Origin: Haliclona indistincta
Taxonomy: Eukaryota > Porifera > Demospongiae > Haplosclerida > Chalinidae
Direction: 5' to 3'
DNA length: 64,000 nt
NCBI GenBank assembly: GCA_964017065.1
Contig: OZ024786.1
Span: 2,664,411-2,728,410 of the forward strand
In this document: positions 43,380-56,439 of the stretch, piece by piece
How positions within the stretch are numbered: position 1 is the first letter of the stretch
How the letters are laid out: the number at the start of each line of letters is the position of its first letter
Made by a program: the position numbers and the translations under genes
The notes under the pieces: generated by a model
The model's database searches: none
Seen by the model: only the letters and a program-made list of their open reading frames with translations
What the model was told of the DNA's origin: nothing

Positions 43380-43643
43380 TTCTTTTACTGAAACGTAATT
43401 TTTGTTGTTCACGAGTGCTTCCAAATTGTTCAAAGATTGATCGGCTTGTTTTAGTGGTACTGCTACAGTCACAAACCCAGGCTGGTTTCGGAACGGGTCT
43501 TTGACGTGTCCTGGTGAGCCTGGAGCTACTCTGACTATAGAGGATTGAGTGGAATTATCTAATGGAGTCTGACAGTATATATGAGTGGAGAGAGCACGAG
43601 ATATCAGCCTGAACCTGTGGGAGAGAGAGAGAGAGAGAGAGCG

Positions 43644-43741
<98 letters not shown>

Positions 43742-43836
43742 AGGTTGGGAGGGAGGGAGGGAGGGAGGGAGGGAGGGAGGGAGGGAGGGAGGGAGGGAGG
43801 GAGGGAGGGAGGGAGGGAGGGAGGGAGGGAGGGAGG

Positions 43837-43903
<67 letters not shown>

Positions 43904-45503
43904 GGAGAGAGGGAGGGGGAGAGAGAGAGGGAAGGGAGAGAGAGAGAGGGAGAGAAAGATCCTACTGTAACATGGTACCACTAGTTTCTTACTGTATAGA
44001 GTAAAGTGACTTCTTGCCCAGTCCAATCACACCCAGTAGACCATCTGAAGCTTTGTCTTCACCAAATCGTTGCAGTAAGCTCGCCAGGTTGGAGAGCTGT
44101 GTGGGTATGCTGCCAACACTACCACTGAACTTGACCTGGCGCACTAGTAGACTGAGTGCCTTCTCCCAGATCAGGAATATTCTAGACTCCTCTTGAGGAC
44201 TGCAAAAAAACAATCTCAAAGGCCACTCATTTAACCCACCCGAGCTCCTTCCTCTCTCCCACCCTCACTTCCCCTCCCTCCCTCTCACTCCATCTCCCTT
44301 CCTCCCCCTATCTCCTCTTTCTCTCTCTCTCCCTCTCTCTCTCTCCCTCTCCCTCCCTCACTCACTCACTCACTCTCTCCCTCCCTCACTCACTCACTCT
44401 CTCCCTCCCTCGCTCTCTCTCCCTCCTTTTCTCCTTCTCTCTAACTCACATTGGTTTCATCAAGGTGCACCACTCCACTACCTTACAGGCAATACTATAC
44501 TCCTGCTCTATACTAGTACATTGGGTCAGTAACTGCAACAGGTGAGCGTGCAGTGACAGAGGAGCACATCTATTGAGACACCATTGAACAAACTCGTCCA
44601 CTTTAGTTCCAGGTATTGATAGTGAGTTAGTAACATCACTCCACCCATACACAGTCTCACTGTATGGTAGAGGAATGGAGCTGGTGTCTGGAGCATGTAG
44701 AGTAGTGAAGTAGACTGCAATGGTGTGCTCCACAACACTGACCATGGTGGGTATGGCTACTAGTACATGAGAACCTGTGCAGTGAGGTAACAATAGCCAT
44801 CATAACATCTTATTTCAGCAACAGTCTGTGCCAGTTTCTCGAGTTTGGTCTGCCTGTATCTTTTCAATGGCAACAGGGCTTCAAATTGACTTTTTTCACC
44901 ACTAGCTAGTAAGTCAAAATGTAATTAGCTAGCCCAGAACATTCTACCAGCCCAATGCTGTGTAAACTTAGCCAACCACCAATTTGTACAACACAACTGT
45001 GGGTTTGTATTGGACATGCACTACTTAAAAATGCTTGGCCAACTTTGTGTATTTCACTAGCCCAAGCTAGCCTGGGCGTGTGGGTGAGTGCTAATTTGAA
45101 CCCCTGGATGGCAACCTTGGAAATAAGCTAATAACCAAAAATATGCAAAACGGCACTAAACCACACCAGTCCCAGTATATCGATATACAATAGCCCTTGA
45201 CATGGACACGCATCACTAGTCAATGCCAGCACTATGTGTGTGCGGTACAAAGTGTTAGTGATATGCAACTGCTGGAGCCTGGGAAGGGAGCTCGCAGGAG
45301 CCACAGGTTGTGCTTCCCTGCCACAGCCAGTACAAGACAGGGTACATGTTATACAGATGGGTGGGCTGGCAGATTGGATTATATGGCATCTTTCTGTTGA
45401 TAAATATTCCTACTAAGGGATTGCAACACTAGCACACTCACTTGCTGGGCGAGTGCACTACAGTTGAACCAGGCACCAAGGCACCAAGGCACCAAGGCAC
45501 CCA

Positions 45504-45589
<86 letters not shown>

Positions 45590-48241
45590 CTGCTGATATT
45601 ATTGGTAATGTCAACAAGTGAGCATTTGGCATCTGTTGCAAAGAATTAAACAAGTGAGACTGTAATTTCTCTTGAAATTTTGGTGATGGATGACTGGTAT
45701 TGTAGAGATTGAGAAACTCTTGTACCAGTTGAAGAAATTGAGGACTAACATCAGACTTTGGTTCTGAGAAAGAGAACAATTGACAACCATTTAAACGAAT
45801 GTCCACAAACCCAGGATCGAACTAGGATAAATCCCATCCACACTTTGGCAAATCCCGGGTTCACCCAACCCACATATGTATGTGGGTTGGACGTTGAAAC
45901 TGGGTTTGTTTTGGAGCCACCATGTGTACATGCACTGGAGATGATCTTTGAGTGTTCTAGCGCTAGAGAAAGATGTACACTGCCAAGAAGCTCTTGTGCC
46001 ATCGGTATAAACACGGCCTAGGACTGATGGCAAGGACCTGACTCGCATCGATCCGGGTCAAGTGCAGACGTGCGCTAACAGATATCAGCAGCCCAGGTAA
46101 GTCCGGATTGAATCCAGATTCGACCCGAGTTACCAGTGTAAACACGCCTTAAAGTTGCAAACACACACTCACTCACTCACTCACCCTCACTCACTCACTT
46201 ACCCTCACTCACTCACTCACTCTCACTTACTCACTCTCTCACTCACTCACTCACCCGCTCACTCTCACTCACTCACTCACTCACTCACTCACCAAACACA
46301 ACAACGTCCACAATGACTTGCAGTATATAGTTGATAGCATCATTGTATGACATGGAGTGAGTGTGTCGTGATTGACTAGCTCTTGAGATCATATCAATCA
46401 CAAACTGCATGTAAGCTAATCTCTTCTCCCATCCATCCTACACAAAATCAATAACCAACTCAGTTATGGCGCTATCTAACTTATATCATTAATATCAATG
46501 GTGGTCATGTCATGGTATGATCTAGTCACCTTGTGTGTAGTATCATTGTAAGATGATGGGAAACTAGACACAGCTCTCAATAATCTAATGATAGATACAA
46601 GAATGACACACTAACATAGATACATGTTCTATAGCTACAGTTAGTAGTGAGAATGACATGCTTGATTGGGATCGACCAACACAGTGCACACGTGTAGCCA
46701 CACCCACAAGCTCCACCCACCTACCTCAGTACAGCCGATAGTGAGGAGCCGGTCTGCAGCACTGCTGTGGGATCACTGTTGGCTTGTAACCAGTCTAGAA
46801 AATTTCTGAGCATTCTGCACAAACCAACACCATTGCCCATCTATTGAAAACACTCAAACTACTCACTTGACATCGATACAGTTCCAATTGTAACTACTAG
46901 CATCTGCTAATAGATTAGGAATGAGACAATCCTACAGTAATGATGACATCTCACATTATCTAGCTGATTTATCTGCTGTGGACAGCTACACCGTATTCGT
47001 TTTTTTATACTACAAAATACCATGATAGCTGATCCAACAAGCTCTTGCATCAGAATCAGGTCGATTTGCGGAGCTGCATGAGATCAGTGCTGAATGTGTG
47101 ACACTCACGTAGAATGTGTGAGAGCTGAGGTGTCTATATGTGTATGAAATATTGTTCCTGTGATAATGTATACCTGTTGAGCCATGATGTCATCAGTACA
47201 TGCTAACATTAGTAACAACTGAAGTAGAACATTGTGGAATTGGACACAGACTGATGGATCAGGATTAGAACTAAGAGAGAGAGGGGGAGAGGGAGGGAGG
47301 GAGGAGGGGGAGGGAGAGGGAGGAGGGGGAAGGAGGGGAGGGAGGGGAGAGAGAGAGAGAAGGAGGGAGAGAGAGGAGGGAGAGAGAAGGAGGGAGAGAG
47401 AAGGAGGGAGAGAGAAGGAGGGAGAGAGGGAGGGAGGGATGGAGAGAGGGAGGTAGAAAGAGAGAGAGGTTTGTGTAAGACCTTGTATCGATTATCTGCC
47501 TCTCACACATACAAACGGATGTATTTACACCACTGCCTTGATCGTGTGTAGTTGTGTACCTGATATTGTTCCAGTAGCTTCCCAATCATGACTCTTCTCA
47601 TGTGTTCACAAGTACACAACAACACACACATACTATCCAATAGATACAATATAGACTGCTCCCTGATAGAAATAATGAGTGCATGAGTTTAGCAAAATAA
47701 TCTAAACCAATACTAAAGGACGAGACTACAGTAGTTGTTGTCATAGTAACAGACCTGATCCATGATGGTATAGAGAAGAACGTGTCCAGCCAGAATGACA
47801 GCACTACCTCGACCTCACTCTCTGATGACATACACCGCTGTAACTGAGTCTGGAGTGGGAAAGAGAGATGAAAATGACAAATAAAATTATCACAAAAAAT
47901 AGCGATAAAATACTGAAATTCATTCGTGAATAGAACACCAAGTCTTAAGCACTTCAACCAACTCTTGTTTAACAGGTTTGTGTAAGTTCTGTGATGTGCT
48001 TACATGGCGGCCAGCTTCTGTACTATGAGTGGAGGTGATGATGATGAGATTACTGACAGCAAGCGATCCTTCAGTGAGCTAGCTGAGTCAGAGTTAGCAA
48101 GATTATGCACCAGCTGTATGAAACTACAGGAGAGAAGAATAGTGCATCATAATCTATACTGTATAAACATGAGGATAGCTAGGCAACTTAGTCACTTGTA
48201 GTGGACAACTAAGTTGCTTGCAATGCGCACACGTGTGTGTG

Positions 48242-48312
<71 letters not shown>

Positions 48313-51300
48313 ATAGCTACAGTAGTGTTCACTCTCTGGTCTCCGTAACTGACCTTTGGTCGTTAATGATGACCTTTTTGTGTTTGAACAGTAAAGGAGT
48401 GACTGATGACAGCACTTTGAGGACTGGTAGATGGTAGCCCTGCTCCTGTAGTCTCAGTAGCATTAGTACCCCTCGCTCTATGAACTTACCAGGACTATGA
48501 GTGAGGGGGGAAGAGAGAGAGAAGAAGAGAGGGAGGGGAGATGGGAGAGGGAGGGGGATGGGGGAGGGAGGGAGGGACAGAGAGAGAGAGAGGGGGGGGA
48601 GAGGGAGGGAGAGAGAGAGGAGAAAGAGAAATAAATTGTATGAATTAATGTATTTCTGCTATACATGTACATTATATTCTAAGCTTGTACTTGACATATA
48701 CTCACTCTGAGCCAATATTGGTGATATGAGAGCCACATAGTACCCTATCAGTCCCTCCCTTTGGACTGCCTCTCTCACTGGATCAAGACCAGTGCTCGAC
48801 AAATCCGGCAACTGCACATCACCCATTTCCACACTAGCTGAAGACGGCATAGACTCCCGATACACTGCAGCACTCTTAGCACCGGTTTCACCATTTACAG
48901 TAGTAGCACTGTTTGAAGTGCTAGCGGTGTTTGCGGTGGTGGTCTGTTGTGATAGTTTCAGCAGCTGTAGTTGTGTTGGGTGGAGCTTCAGCATCAAAGC
49001 CACCTCCCACATCCAGGTAGTGAAGTCCTGTTGCTCATTAGTCATTGCTGAACGGAAAGCTGACGACGCATACTGCGAGAAAACATTATCATTGATTGAT
49101 TTCAAAAATGACAAGTTTTAAGTTTAAACATACTAAGTTACACGGTGAGGCCATGGGATCAAAGCTATTTTTACACAACAGAACAAGGCTTTGTTGTTAC
49201 CCGTGCGCAGTATGCGCCAGGGTTATGCGTTTGTGTCCGTCGGTATGTGTGTGTGTGTGTTTGTGTGTGGACAAAAAACACGGTTGTTTACGTCTCACCG
49301 CTCGAAATTCTCCACGACTACACTCTCTACAACTTCTTCACTGAATTTATAGTCCTGTGAAGACGTTTTCTGCGCTGGCAAGCCTTGTTCGAGCGGCTAA
49401 TCCATGGCTATCTAAAGCTACGTGTTCTTGTAAGAGCACTTACGGTATTGTGGGTGTGTCACCCAACCTCCTATCAATGTCGATGTCCTCACTCAGTCTC
49501 ACATGTACCGTACGTCAGAGCCATTAAGTAACGTGCGTGTTGCAGTAATGCAGGAGTAGTCGTGTTTAGCTCCTAGCTCAGCGCACGGGTATGTGTTCAT
49601 TAGAACTCTAGTTTTAGAAGCAAACAAGTACATCTTGTACACATACCTTTGTGAGGGTGGAAACAGTGGAGAGGGAGGAGGAGGGGGCGGAGTAGTCACT
49701 ACCCCCTGGCTGGCTGGGGAGGTGTCGTGTGTGAGCGTCAACCAGGGTCATAGCCACATACCGATGCATGGACTCCTCCAGCACCAGGTTACAGGAACCA
49801 GTCTAGGAAGAGAGAAAACATCCATAATTATTACAACATCCATCCATAATAGAATCTGTGAAATACATGTACAAAGCAGGGTTGGGGCCAAGTACATTGG
49901 TACTTGTACTTAAGTACAATAAGTACAGGCTTTTGGAGTACTTGTACTTTACTTAAGTACTGTGATAGATTTTTAGTGTATACTTGTACTTGACTTAAGT
50001 ACTTTATTTTTTTAAATAAAGCAAAATTTAGCAATTTTAGACCATTTGAGCGTAATTAAGTACTACTTAAGTACTTTGGTTTAAAAGCTTTACGTACTTG
50101 TACTTGTACTTATAAAAATCGTAAAGTACTTGTACTTTACTTAAGTACATTTAAATGTACTTCGCCCCAACCCTGGTACAAAGCACAATGTATTTCGCAC
50201 GACTCATTCAAATACCAGCTCTACACAGTTCTGGTTTGATACACATACTGGTCAAGAGAACGCTCACTTTATTAGGCTCCACCCCCCAGTTGAGTCCATT
50301 AATAATCACCATGGCGACCATGCTGTGATGGCAGTATAGTGTAGTGGTGACCAACCAGTGACGAATGGTCTCTATATCAGATGGTGAGGGATACCAGAGA
50401 TACAATGGTAGCTTCTGAAATAACAACACACAGTTCTGGAGACAGAAGATAGAGAGGGTGTCCTCTGGTCAGGGGTTTATTATACATTATGTGGGTTATA
50501 TTTGGGATTCAGTAAGTGTCCATTATAGAGGGATGAGGGGTGTCCTACTACCAGCTCACCTCTCCAATGTGTCTAGTACATCTACTGCTCGCTCTAGTAA
50601 GGTAGACAATGTGAAGGGATGAACTGTTGCTATGGCTCCGATGAGGTCCTGCCCCATTTTCGAGTATGGTTCCCTAGCGTACTCATCCACCTGTGTAAAC
50701 TGGAGAAGAAAAGGGGAAGATGAATATAGAATCTACATCACAAAGCTTTTAGATGAATGTGGTACAGGATGTATTGAGCAATGTACCAAAAATACAACAT
50801 TTAAAAATTTTCACAGTAGAGGCAGAGTAAATTTTTGAATCAGGGGCAAGGGGATCCAATAACTAGCTCCTAAAATCAAGACAACTTCTCTAAACAGGAC
50901 ATCATTTCAAAGGATGTCCGGATTAGAGGGGTTCCACTGTACCTCAAAGATCTCTCGTGTGACTGTGTTGATGAATAGTCTCTCTTCATCGTTCTCAGCT
51001 GATCGTGATCTCGCCATGTTGACAAACGTGGTCAGCAGGAACACAGCCTCTGATGTGTACGTCTTCATAAGCACATCAACCAACTGGGTGTGGCATCCTC
51101 TATCTGAAGAATATATTACATGTGCATTTGAATCTGAGATACACAAACCAATAATAGCACACGACAACAATGCACAGTTACACACATATGTACAGTGTGT
51201 ATACATAATACCAACATAATCTAGAAAGTCAACTTTTGCAAACTAATAATTATAATATACACATTACTATGGAGCAGTACATACCTGATAGTTCTTCCAA

Positions 51301-51449
51301 CATGTTTCACAAATTCCTTGTATCGTGAGTGTCTGAGTGACGTGAATACATTGCCCAGTATAGTGATGAGAGAGGTAGAGAACGCAATCAGACGAAGCAT
51401 GTTAGTACTGGTACAGTGAGACACTGAATAGGAGGTGCCTGTAGAGATG

Positions 51450-51525
<76 letters not shown>

Positions 51526-51526
51526 G

Positions 51527-51594
<68 letters not shown>

Positions 51595-52215
51595 TGAGTG
51601 AGTGAGTGAGTGAGGTGAGTGAGTGAGTGAGTGAGTGAGTGAGTGAGTGAGGGTGAGGTCCGTCAGTCAGTGAGTCAGTGAGTGAGTGAGTGAGTGAGTG
51701 AGTGAGTGAGTGAGTGGGTGAGTCTCACCATTTTGAGGTACTTGTAGTATGTGTTGAAACACACCTCTGATTGGTAATTTGACGAGACCACTTGTAGCCA
51801 TTGGTTCGTCACCATCTTCACCCTCTCAGTCACTAACTCCAACTATTCATTCTTAACCTGAAAAAAAGAGCAATAAAATTGTACTACTTCCTTCCCATTT
51901 TGCTTTTACCAACCTCCTCCTCCTTCTCTCACCCACTTTTCTTCCCCTCTCTCTCACTCTCTCCATTGCTCCTTCTTTCTCTTTCCCTTTACTCTTTCAC
52001 CCTCCCTCCCTCTCCCTCTCACTCACCCCATAATATTGTGAGAACACTATCATGAGTCTCTCTGGATCATATTGTGGTAGTGATGGTAGTGTCTCATCGT
52101 GTAGTCTAGGGTCCTCCAACCATGACTTGAGTGAGAACCTGTATGAACGGTTTAATGACACAGTATCATGAACAGGAGTCAAGAACATGGTTATGATCAA
52201 GAACAGTATCCACAC
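43380..52215 (-). CDS. EPG5-like large helical protein, main copy (approximate exons)
   Basis: About 20 minus-strand exons, bounds approximate: A 52,031-52,214; B 51,727-51,860; C 51,289-51,410; D 50,941-51,105; E 50,567-50,700; F 50,275-50,415; G 49,645-49,805; H 48,704-49,072; I 48,349-48,477; then 48,004-48,113; 47,757-47,850; 47,561-47,662; 47,174-47,271; 46,866-46,931; 46,724-46,815; 46,294-46,440; 45,589-45,765; X 44,455-44,775; Y 43,990-44,201; Z 43,380-43,620. Telling stretches are WLEDPRLHDETLPSLPQYDP, KLPLYLWYPSPSDIETIRHW, WMWEVALMLKLHPTQLQLL and EESRIFLIWEKALSLLVRQV. Helical repeats without catalytic motifs suggest a scaffold. The order and these stretches remind me of EPG5, the metazoan autophagosome tether, but this is recollection of family style, not an alignment. 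Exon B contains an in-frame TAG, exon Z a frameshifted end, and no 5' half is visible because a Rab gene lies upstream. The copy is probably truncated or dying. Confidence 0.5.
43619..43960. repeat. (GA)n/(GGGA)n purine tract
   Basis: 340 bases of GA and GGGA repeats, including an uninterrupted block of about 20 GGGA units at 43,745-43,840. It lies in the intron between exons Y and Z. ORFs of Arg-Glu or Ser-Leu here are artefacts. Confidence 0.97.
45498..45587. repeat. (CA)n microsatellite
   Basis: About 40 CA units, directly 3' of the duplicated CAAGGCAC units at 45,477-45,500. Confidence 0.97.
45790..46155. mobile_element. Possible non-autonomous DNA element
   Basis: The right end CCAGTGTAAACACGCCTTAA reads, reversed, TTAAGGCGTGTTTACACTGG. 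That is a typical MITE terminus and similar to the ends at 12,714 and 13,110. An internal palindrome CCAACCCACATATG / CATATGTATGTGGGTTGG lies at about 45,866-45,889. The left end was not identified. It sits in an intron of the EPG5-like gene. Confidence 0.35.
46160..46291. repeat. (CACT)n microsatellite
   Basis: About 130 bases of CACTCACT repeat ending at the donor side of the exon at 46,294-46,440. Confidence 0.9.
47270..47470. repeat. GA-rich low-complexity tract
   Basis: 200 bases of GGGA/GAGA/GGAGG. It abuts the exon that ends near 47,271. Confidence 0.9.
48228..48311. repeat. (TG)n microsatellite
   Basis: About 40 TG units with two CG interruptions, in an intron of the EPG5-like gene. 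Confidence 0.95.
48500..48632. repeat. GA-rich low-complexity tract
   Basis: 130 bases of GGGAGAGG-type repeat in the intron between exons H and I. Confidence 0.9.
49877..50175. mobile_element. 299-bp hAT MITE with 8-bp TSD
   Basis: Ends CAGGGTTGGGGC (left) and GCCCCAACCCTG (right), flanked by GTACAAAG at 49,869-49,876 and 50,176-50,183, an exact 8-bp duplication as expected for hAT. The interior consists largely of ACTTGTACTTAAGTAC-type self-complementary words. It is intronic between exons F and G. Confidence 0.9.
51451..51722. repeat. (GA)n then (GTGA)n microsatellite
   Basis: About 140 bases of GA repeat followed by about 120 bases of GTGA repeat in the B-C intron. The GA block is much longer than in the two paralogous introns. 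Confidence 0.95.
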
Positions 52216-53269
52216 TCATGTTACATGTATCATTAAGGTGACGGTTACCCGTTTGAGCTAATTAATATTCACAGAATATAAACGTCTGTAGCAGCAAAAG
52301 GAAGCATGCTATAAAACATGGTGCATGTGCAAGAAATACTACCATTAATTATTGACACATGCAGTGCAGTAGACACGGTGAGTAATTGAGAAGGACCCAT
52401 TGATGTACAGCTGGGTACCAAACATGACAAAGAGCTAGAAAGGTGGTAAGAGAGGATTTACCTGAGTCATGGATGCTTGTAGTGCTCTTATCTCTTCCGA
52501 CAATTGAATAAAAACCTGAAAATGAGTAAGAAGATGTGATACAATAATATTACACAAGTTTCAGTGCATTGTGACTGACAATGGTTTACAGATAATTATG
52601 TGAGGCTGCTTCCTATGTACACACAGTTGTACTATCATAACTACACTTTTGGTATTAGACTATGGATAATAAACCACTCAACCATGATCAGACTAAAACC
52701 AGTCGACTAGATGTATATTACTAATCTCCAGTAGAGCTATAGTGTGGTACATATTGTAAAGTAGGATACATGTAAACTAACACTCTATGATGGTATAGAT
52801 GGATCATGCTTATATGATTTATTGAGCAATGTGTTCACAAAACATTGACTAGATGAATTTAGTAATGTCAGTGTATGAACCACCAGTACTATAATACAAC
52901 AGTCCTTTGAGGTATGACAACATCAACAAAGTGAATCTGTTTAAGGTGCAGAGTACCCTTGTTAATAGGGCTGGGACAAAAAAGATTAGCCTCGTCCCCA
53001 GCCCACACCCTCCTTCCTCGTTTAGTCGCCTGGTACACACTGTCTGCGGATGCGTTTAACCCTTCACAAGCAGAGGGTAACTATTGTTGTCAGACAAGTT
53101 AGGTGTCACAGGAAGTGGGTATCAAATTTGTAAGTGTCAATTCTACTATCACTTTTTATACACACCACAATCTATACAATCCACTTGACCATTGTGGTAA
53201 CAACCTGGAGTCAGTTAATTGCATTCCGGACGTGACGGACATACAAAATTAGCTAGCCTAGATTGTCAT

Positions 53270-53400
53270 CACCATTATGTCTAAGGTGCTGCACCTCTAA
53301 GGTGCTGCATTATGTCTAAGGTGCTGCATTGTGTCTAAGGTGTCTAAGGTGCTGCATTATGTCTAAGGTGCAGCACCTCTAAGGTGCTGTTACAGTGTAA
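53270..53400. repeat. Short tandem repeat GTCTAAGGTGCTGCA
   Basis: Seven or so imperfect units of GTCTAAGGTGCTGCATTAT with CACCTCTAAGGTGC variants, directly 3' of Rab exon 5. Confidence 0.85.
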
Positions 53401-53789
53401 GTTACTTACATTAGCCACATTATGACCAGTTACTGCACTGGTCTCAAAGAACATACAGTCGTAGTGTCGAGCCATTTTCTCTCCTTCCGATGTGGTCACT
53501 TCTCTGTCAGTGTCAGCATCACACTTGTGACCCACTATAGTCACTTTGATAGATCCAGACGCATGCTGCATGGAGTGGTAAGAGAACAACAACTTTACTA
53601 TTGAATAAAATATGAAACCAAAGAACAAAAGAATACCATAGGTTAAACCACTATGATGAGTGCAAATATACACCTTAGAGCACAAGACACTGTGCTTTAA
53701 CTGGTTTATAATGTGACCTAGCCGAAACTAACCTGAGGCTAGGATTCTTGTCCACACTATAAGGGTTAACGTGCATGTATTAGAAGGTC

Positions 53790-54240
53790 ATAAACACTGC
53801 TCCATAGTAATGAAGCACCATTGGTGCAGATGCCTTGGTGGAATTGCATGCATACTGGACACTGGACATGCTTTGACAGCACACAGCAACTATAGCTATT
53901 CCATCAGCTGATGATGATTGTAACAGATTTATAAAGTACAATGCAAGCTATTGATACAAGCTGGCAAACATAACAGAAGCCAATAGTATGCTATAATTAG
54001 CTGGGCTGCATAAGCCATGCTTGTAGCAGCTTTTTTAGTTTCTACTGAATTTTATCCGTATCCGCCACGCTATCCTGTAGTCCAGATCAAACCTAAAATC
54101 TGCTAGCCAGTTAACCATGGTCACATTCGACTTCGGAGAAGTCAGCAACTGTAAACAAAGTAAGCAAATCACGCCATAACTCACGAACAAAGCTTTAATT
54201 AAAAAATCTAAGACCATCAACTTTTAACGTGTTATGTCGA
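53790..54240. repeat. Dispersed repeat, sister of 3,800-4,250
   Basis: Contains GGTGCAGATGCC, GGACATGCTTTGACAGCA, TAACAGATTTATAAAG and GCTAGCCAGTTAACCATGG in the same order as at 3,800-4,250. It lies in the Rab intron between exons 4 and 5. Confidence 0.65.
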
Positions 54241-54384
54241 TACTGCACTTAAGCAAGAGCGGACAGACATACAAGCATAAATACATGATTATGGTGACAT
54301 ACCTGAGCTACATTCTCTATCCAACCAGCCACATTGACAAATGACACTCTACTAGTGATATCATACAATAACAGAGCTCCCTAC

Positions 54385-55090
<706 letters not shown>

Positions 55091-55996
55091 GAGAGGAAAA
55101 GAGAGAACAATATGATACAGATGATACTTGTATCATAAAATGTAGTGGTTACACTTAACCCTTGTACACTACATGTACGTGTGTGTGGTGACTCACGGCG
55201 GCTCCTCTGAAATATGCATTAGTGAGTGTTCTGAATCTCTCCTGACCTGCAGTATCCCTAGAGTATGAACAAGATGAGCATCATGACACCATACTTTAGT
55301 TCTCACTCTCTTCCCCTTCCTCTCTCTCTCTCTCCCTCGCACCATCCCTCACTCTACCTGGCCTTACTTCCTCACACACTCACTCACTCACTCACTCACT
55401 GACTTACTCTAATCCAGTCAAATTAATATAACAATACACAGGTTAGTCAAAACACACTAACATGTATAAACAATAAAAGATTCCTTTGTCACATTGCATG
55501 TACGATAATAGTGGCTCATGAGAGACGAGCTCTATAACATAATTGCTCACCAAATTTGTAGTTTGACTCTGTCACCATCCAATGTGATAATCTTAGTCTT
55601 GTAGTCGATACCTGAAGAATTATTACCAGTACATGAGAGAGCTAGCCCTCTGACCGTGAGAGAGAGAGTGGTGAATGAGAGGGAGAGGGAGGGGGAGAGA
55701 TAGAGCAAGTACAGAGCAGAGTTAACTGACCAACAGTTGACATGAAGTCTGACTTGAATCTGTCTTCACAAAAACGTGTCAGCTATAATAGTAACGTGGT
55801 CTTCCCAACGTTTGCGTCGCCAATTACAAGGAGCTTATAAATGGCGTCATACTTCTGGTCTTGCTCTCTCTCGGCCATACTAGCTACCTTGAAGGCGGCG
55901 GTATCCAGTAAAGACTAGACTCGCAGAGCACGAAATAAAAATTTTAGGTGCTCAGACATAGTGTCTGAACATATTCAGTTATGTTCTGCCATTGAC

Positions 55997-56161
55997 TTAC
56001 TTTGATCTGACAATAAAAATTTTGGAAAAAATTATTCGCGATCGTATTGCGAATTTCTCGCGATCGTATTGCGTTAGCCATCCCTTGTACGTAGCATGCT
56101 TCACTTTCCTCCGCTTGGCTTCACCACTACTGGGTGGTGACTGATGAGTTCGCTTCGACAT
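55997..56161 (-). pseudogene. Fragment resembling the N-terminus of a hAT-like/C17orf113-like protein
   Basis: The minus strand reads MSKRTHQSPPSSGEAKRRKV then KHATYKGWLTQYDRE. A basic stretch followed by an HATYxxWxxQxD motif is typical of the start of hAT-derived, zinc-finger-like proteins in invertebrates. The expected continuation (aspartate/tryptophan/cysteine motif) is lost. The sequence CGCGATCGTATTGCG is tandemly duplicated at the break. Only weakly supported. Confidence 0.3.
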
Positions 56162-56439
56162 TACCAGCTGCCACAGTAAGCTGTATGTAACGTTAGTGCA
56201 ACTGCAAGAAACGCGATCGCGTACGCGCACGTTGATCGACGCGCGCGCGTGCGCGTCAATTAACAGTGGGCGTTCCCGCACACGGTTATTATTGCTCATA
56301 ATAATCGATTCGGACGAAGCGTCTTTGCCACGCCAATTTTGCTCGGACAAAACCTTTATTTGCTCGGAAATTGTCCGATGACCGGTAGTAATTTCGTGCT
56401 CTGGACTCGAGTAATGCACAGATCGACACACTGAGCTCG

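Noticed and set aside
45758..46048. Overlapping frames of 85-87 codons on both strands
   Set aside because: They overlap a probable MITE with a palindromic core; no coding character.
48004..48201. Small plus-strand protein MAASFCTMSGGDDDEITDSK…
   Set aside because: The antisense strand carries a better-looking exon (LVHNLANSDSASSLKDRLLS) with acceptor and donor in line with the EPG5-like gene, so the plus frame is a shadow.
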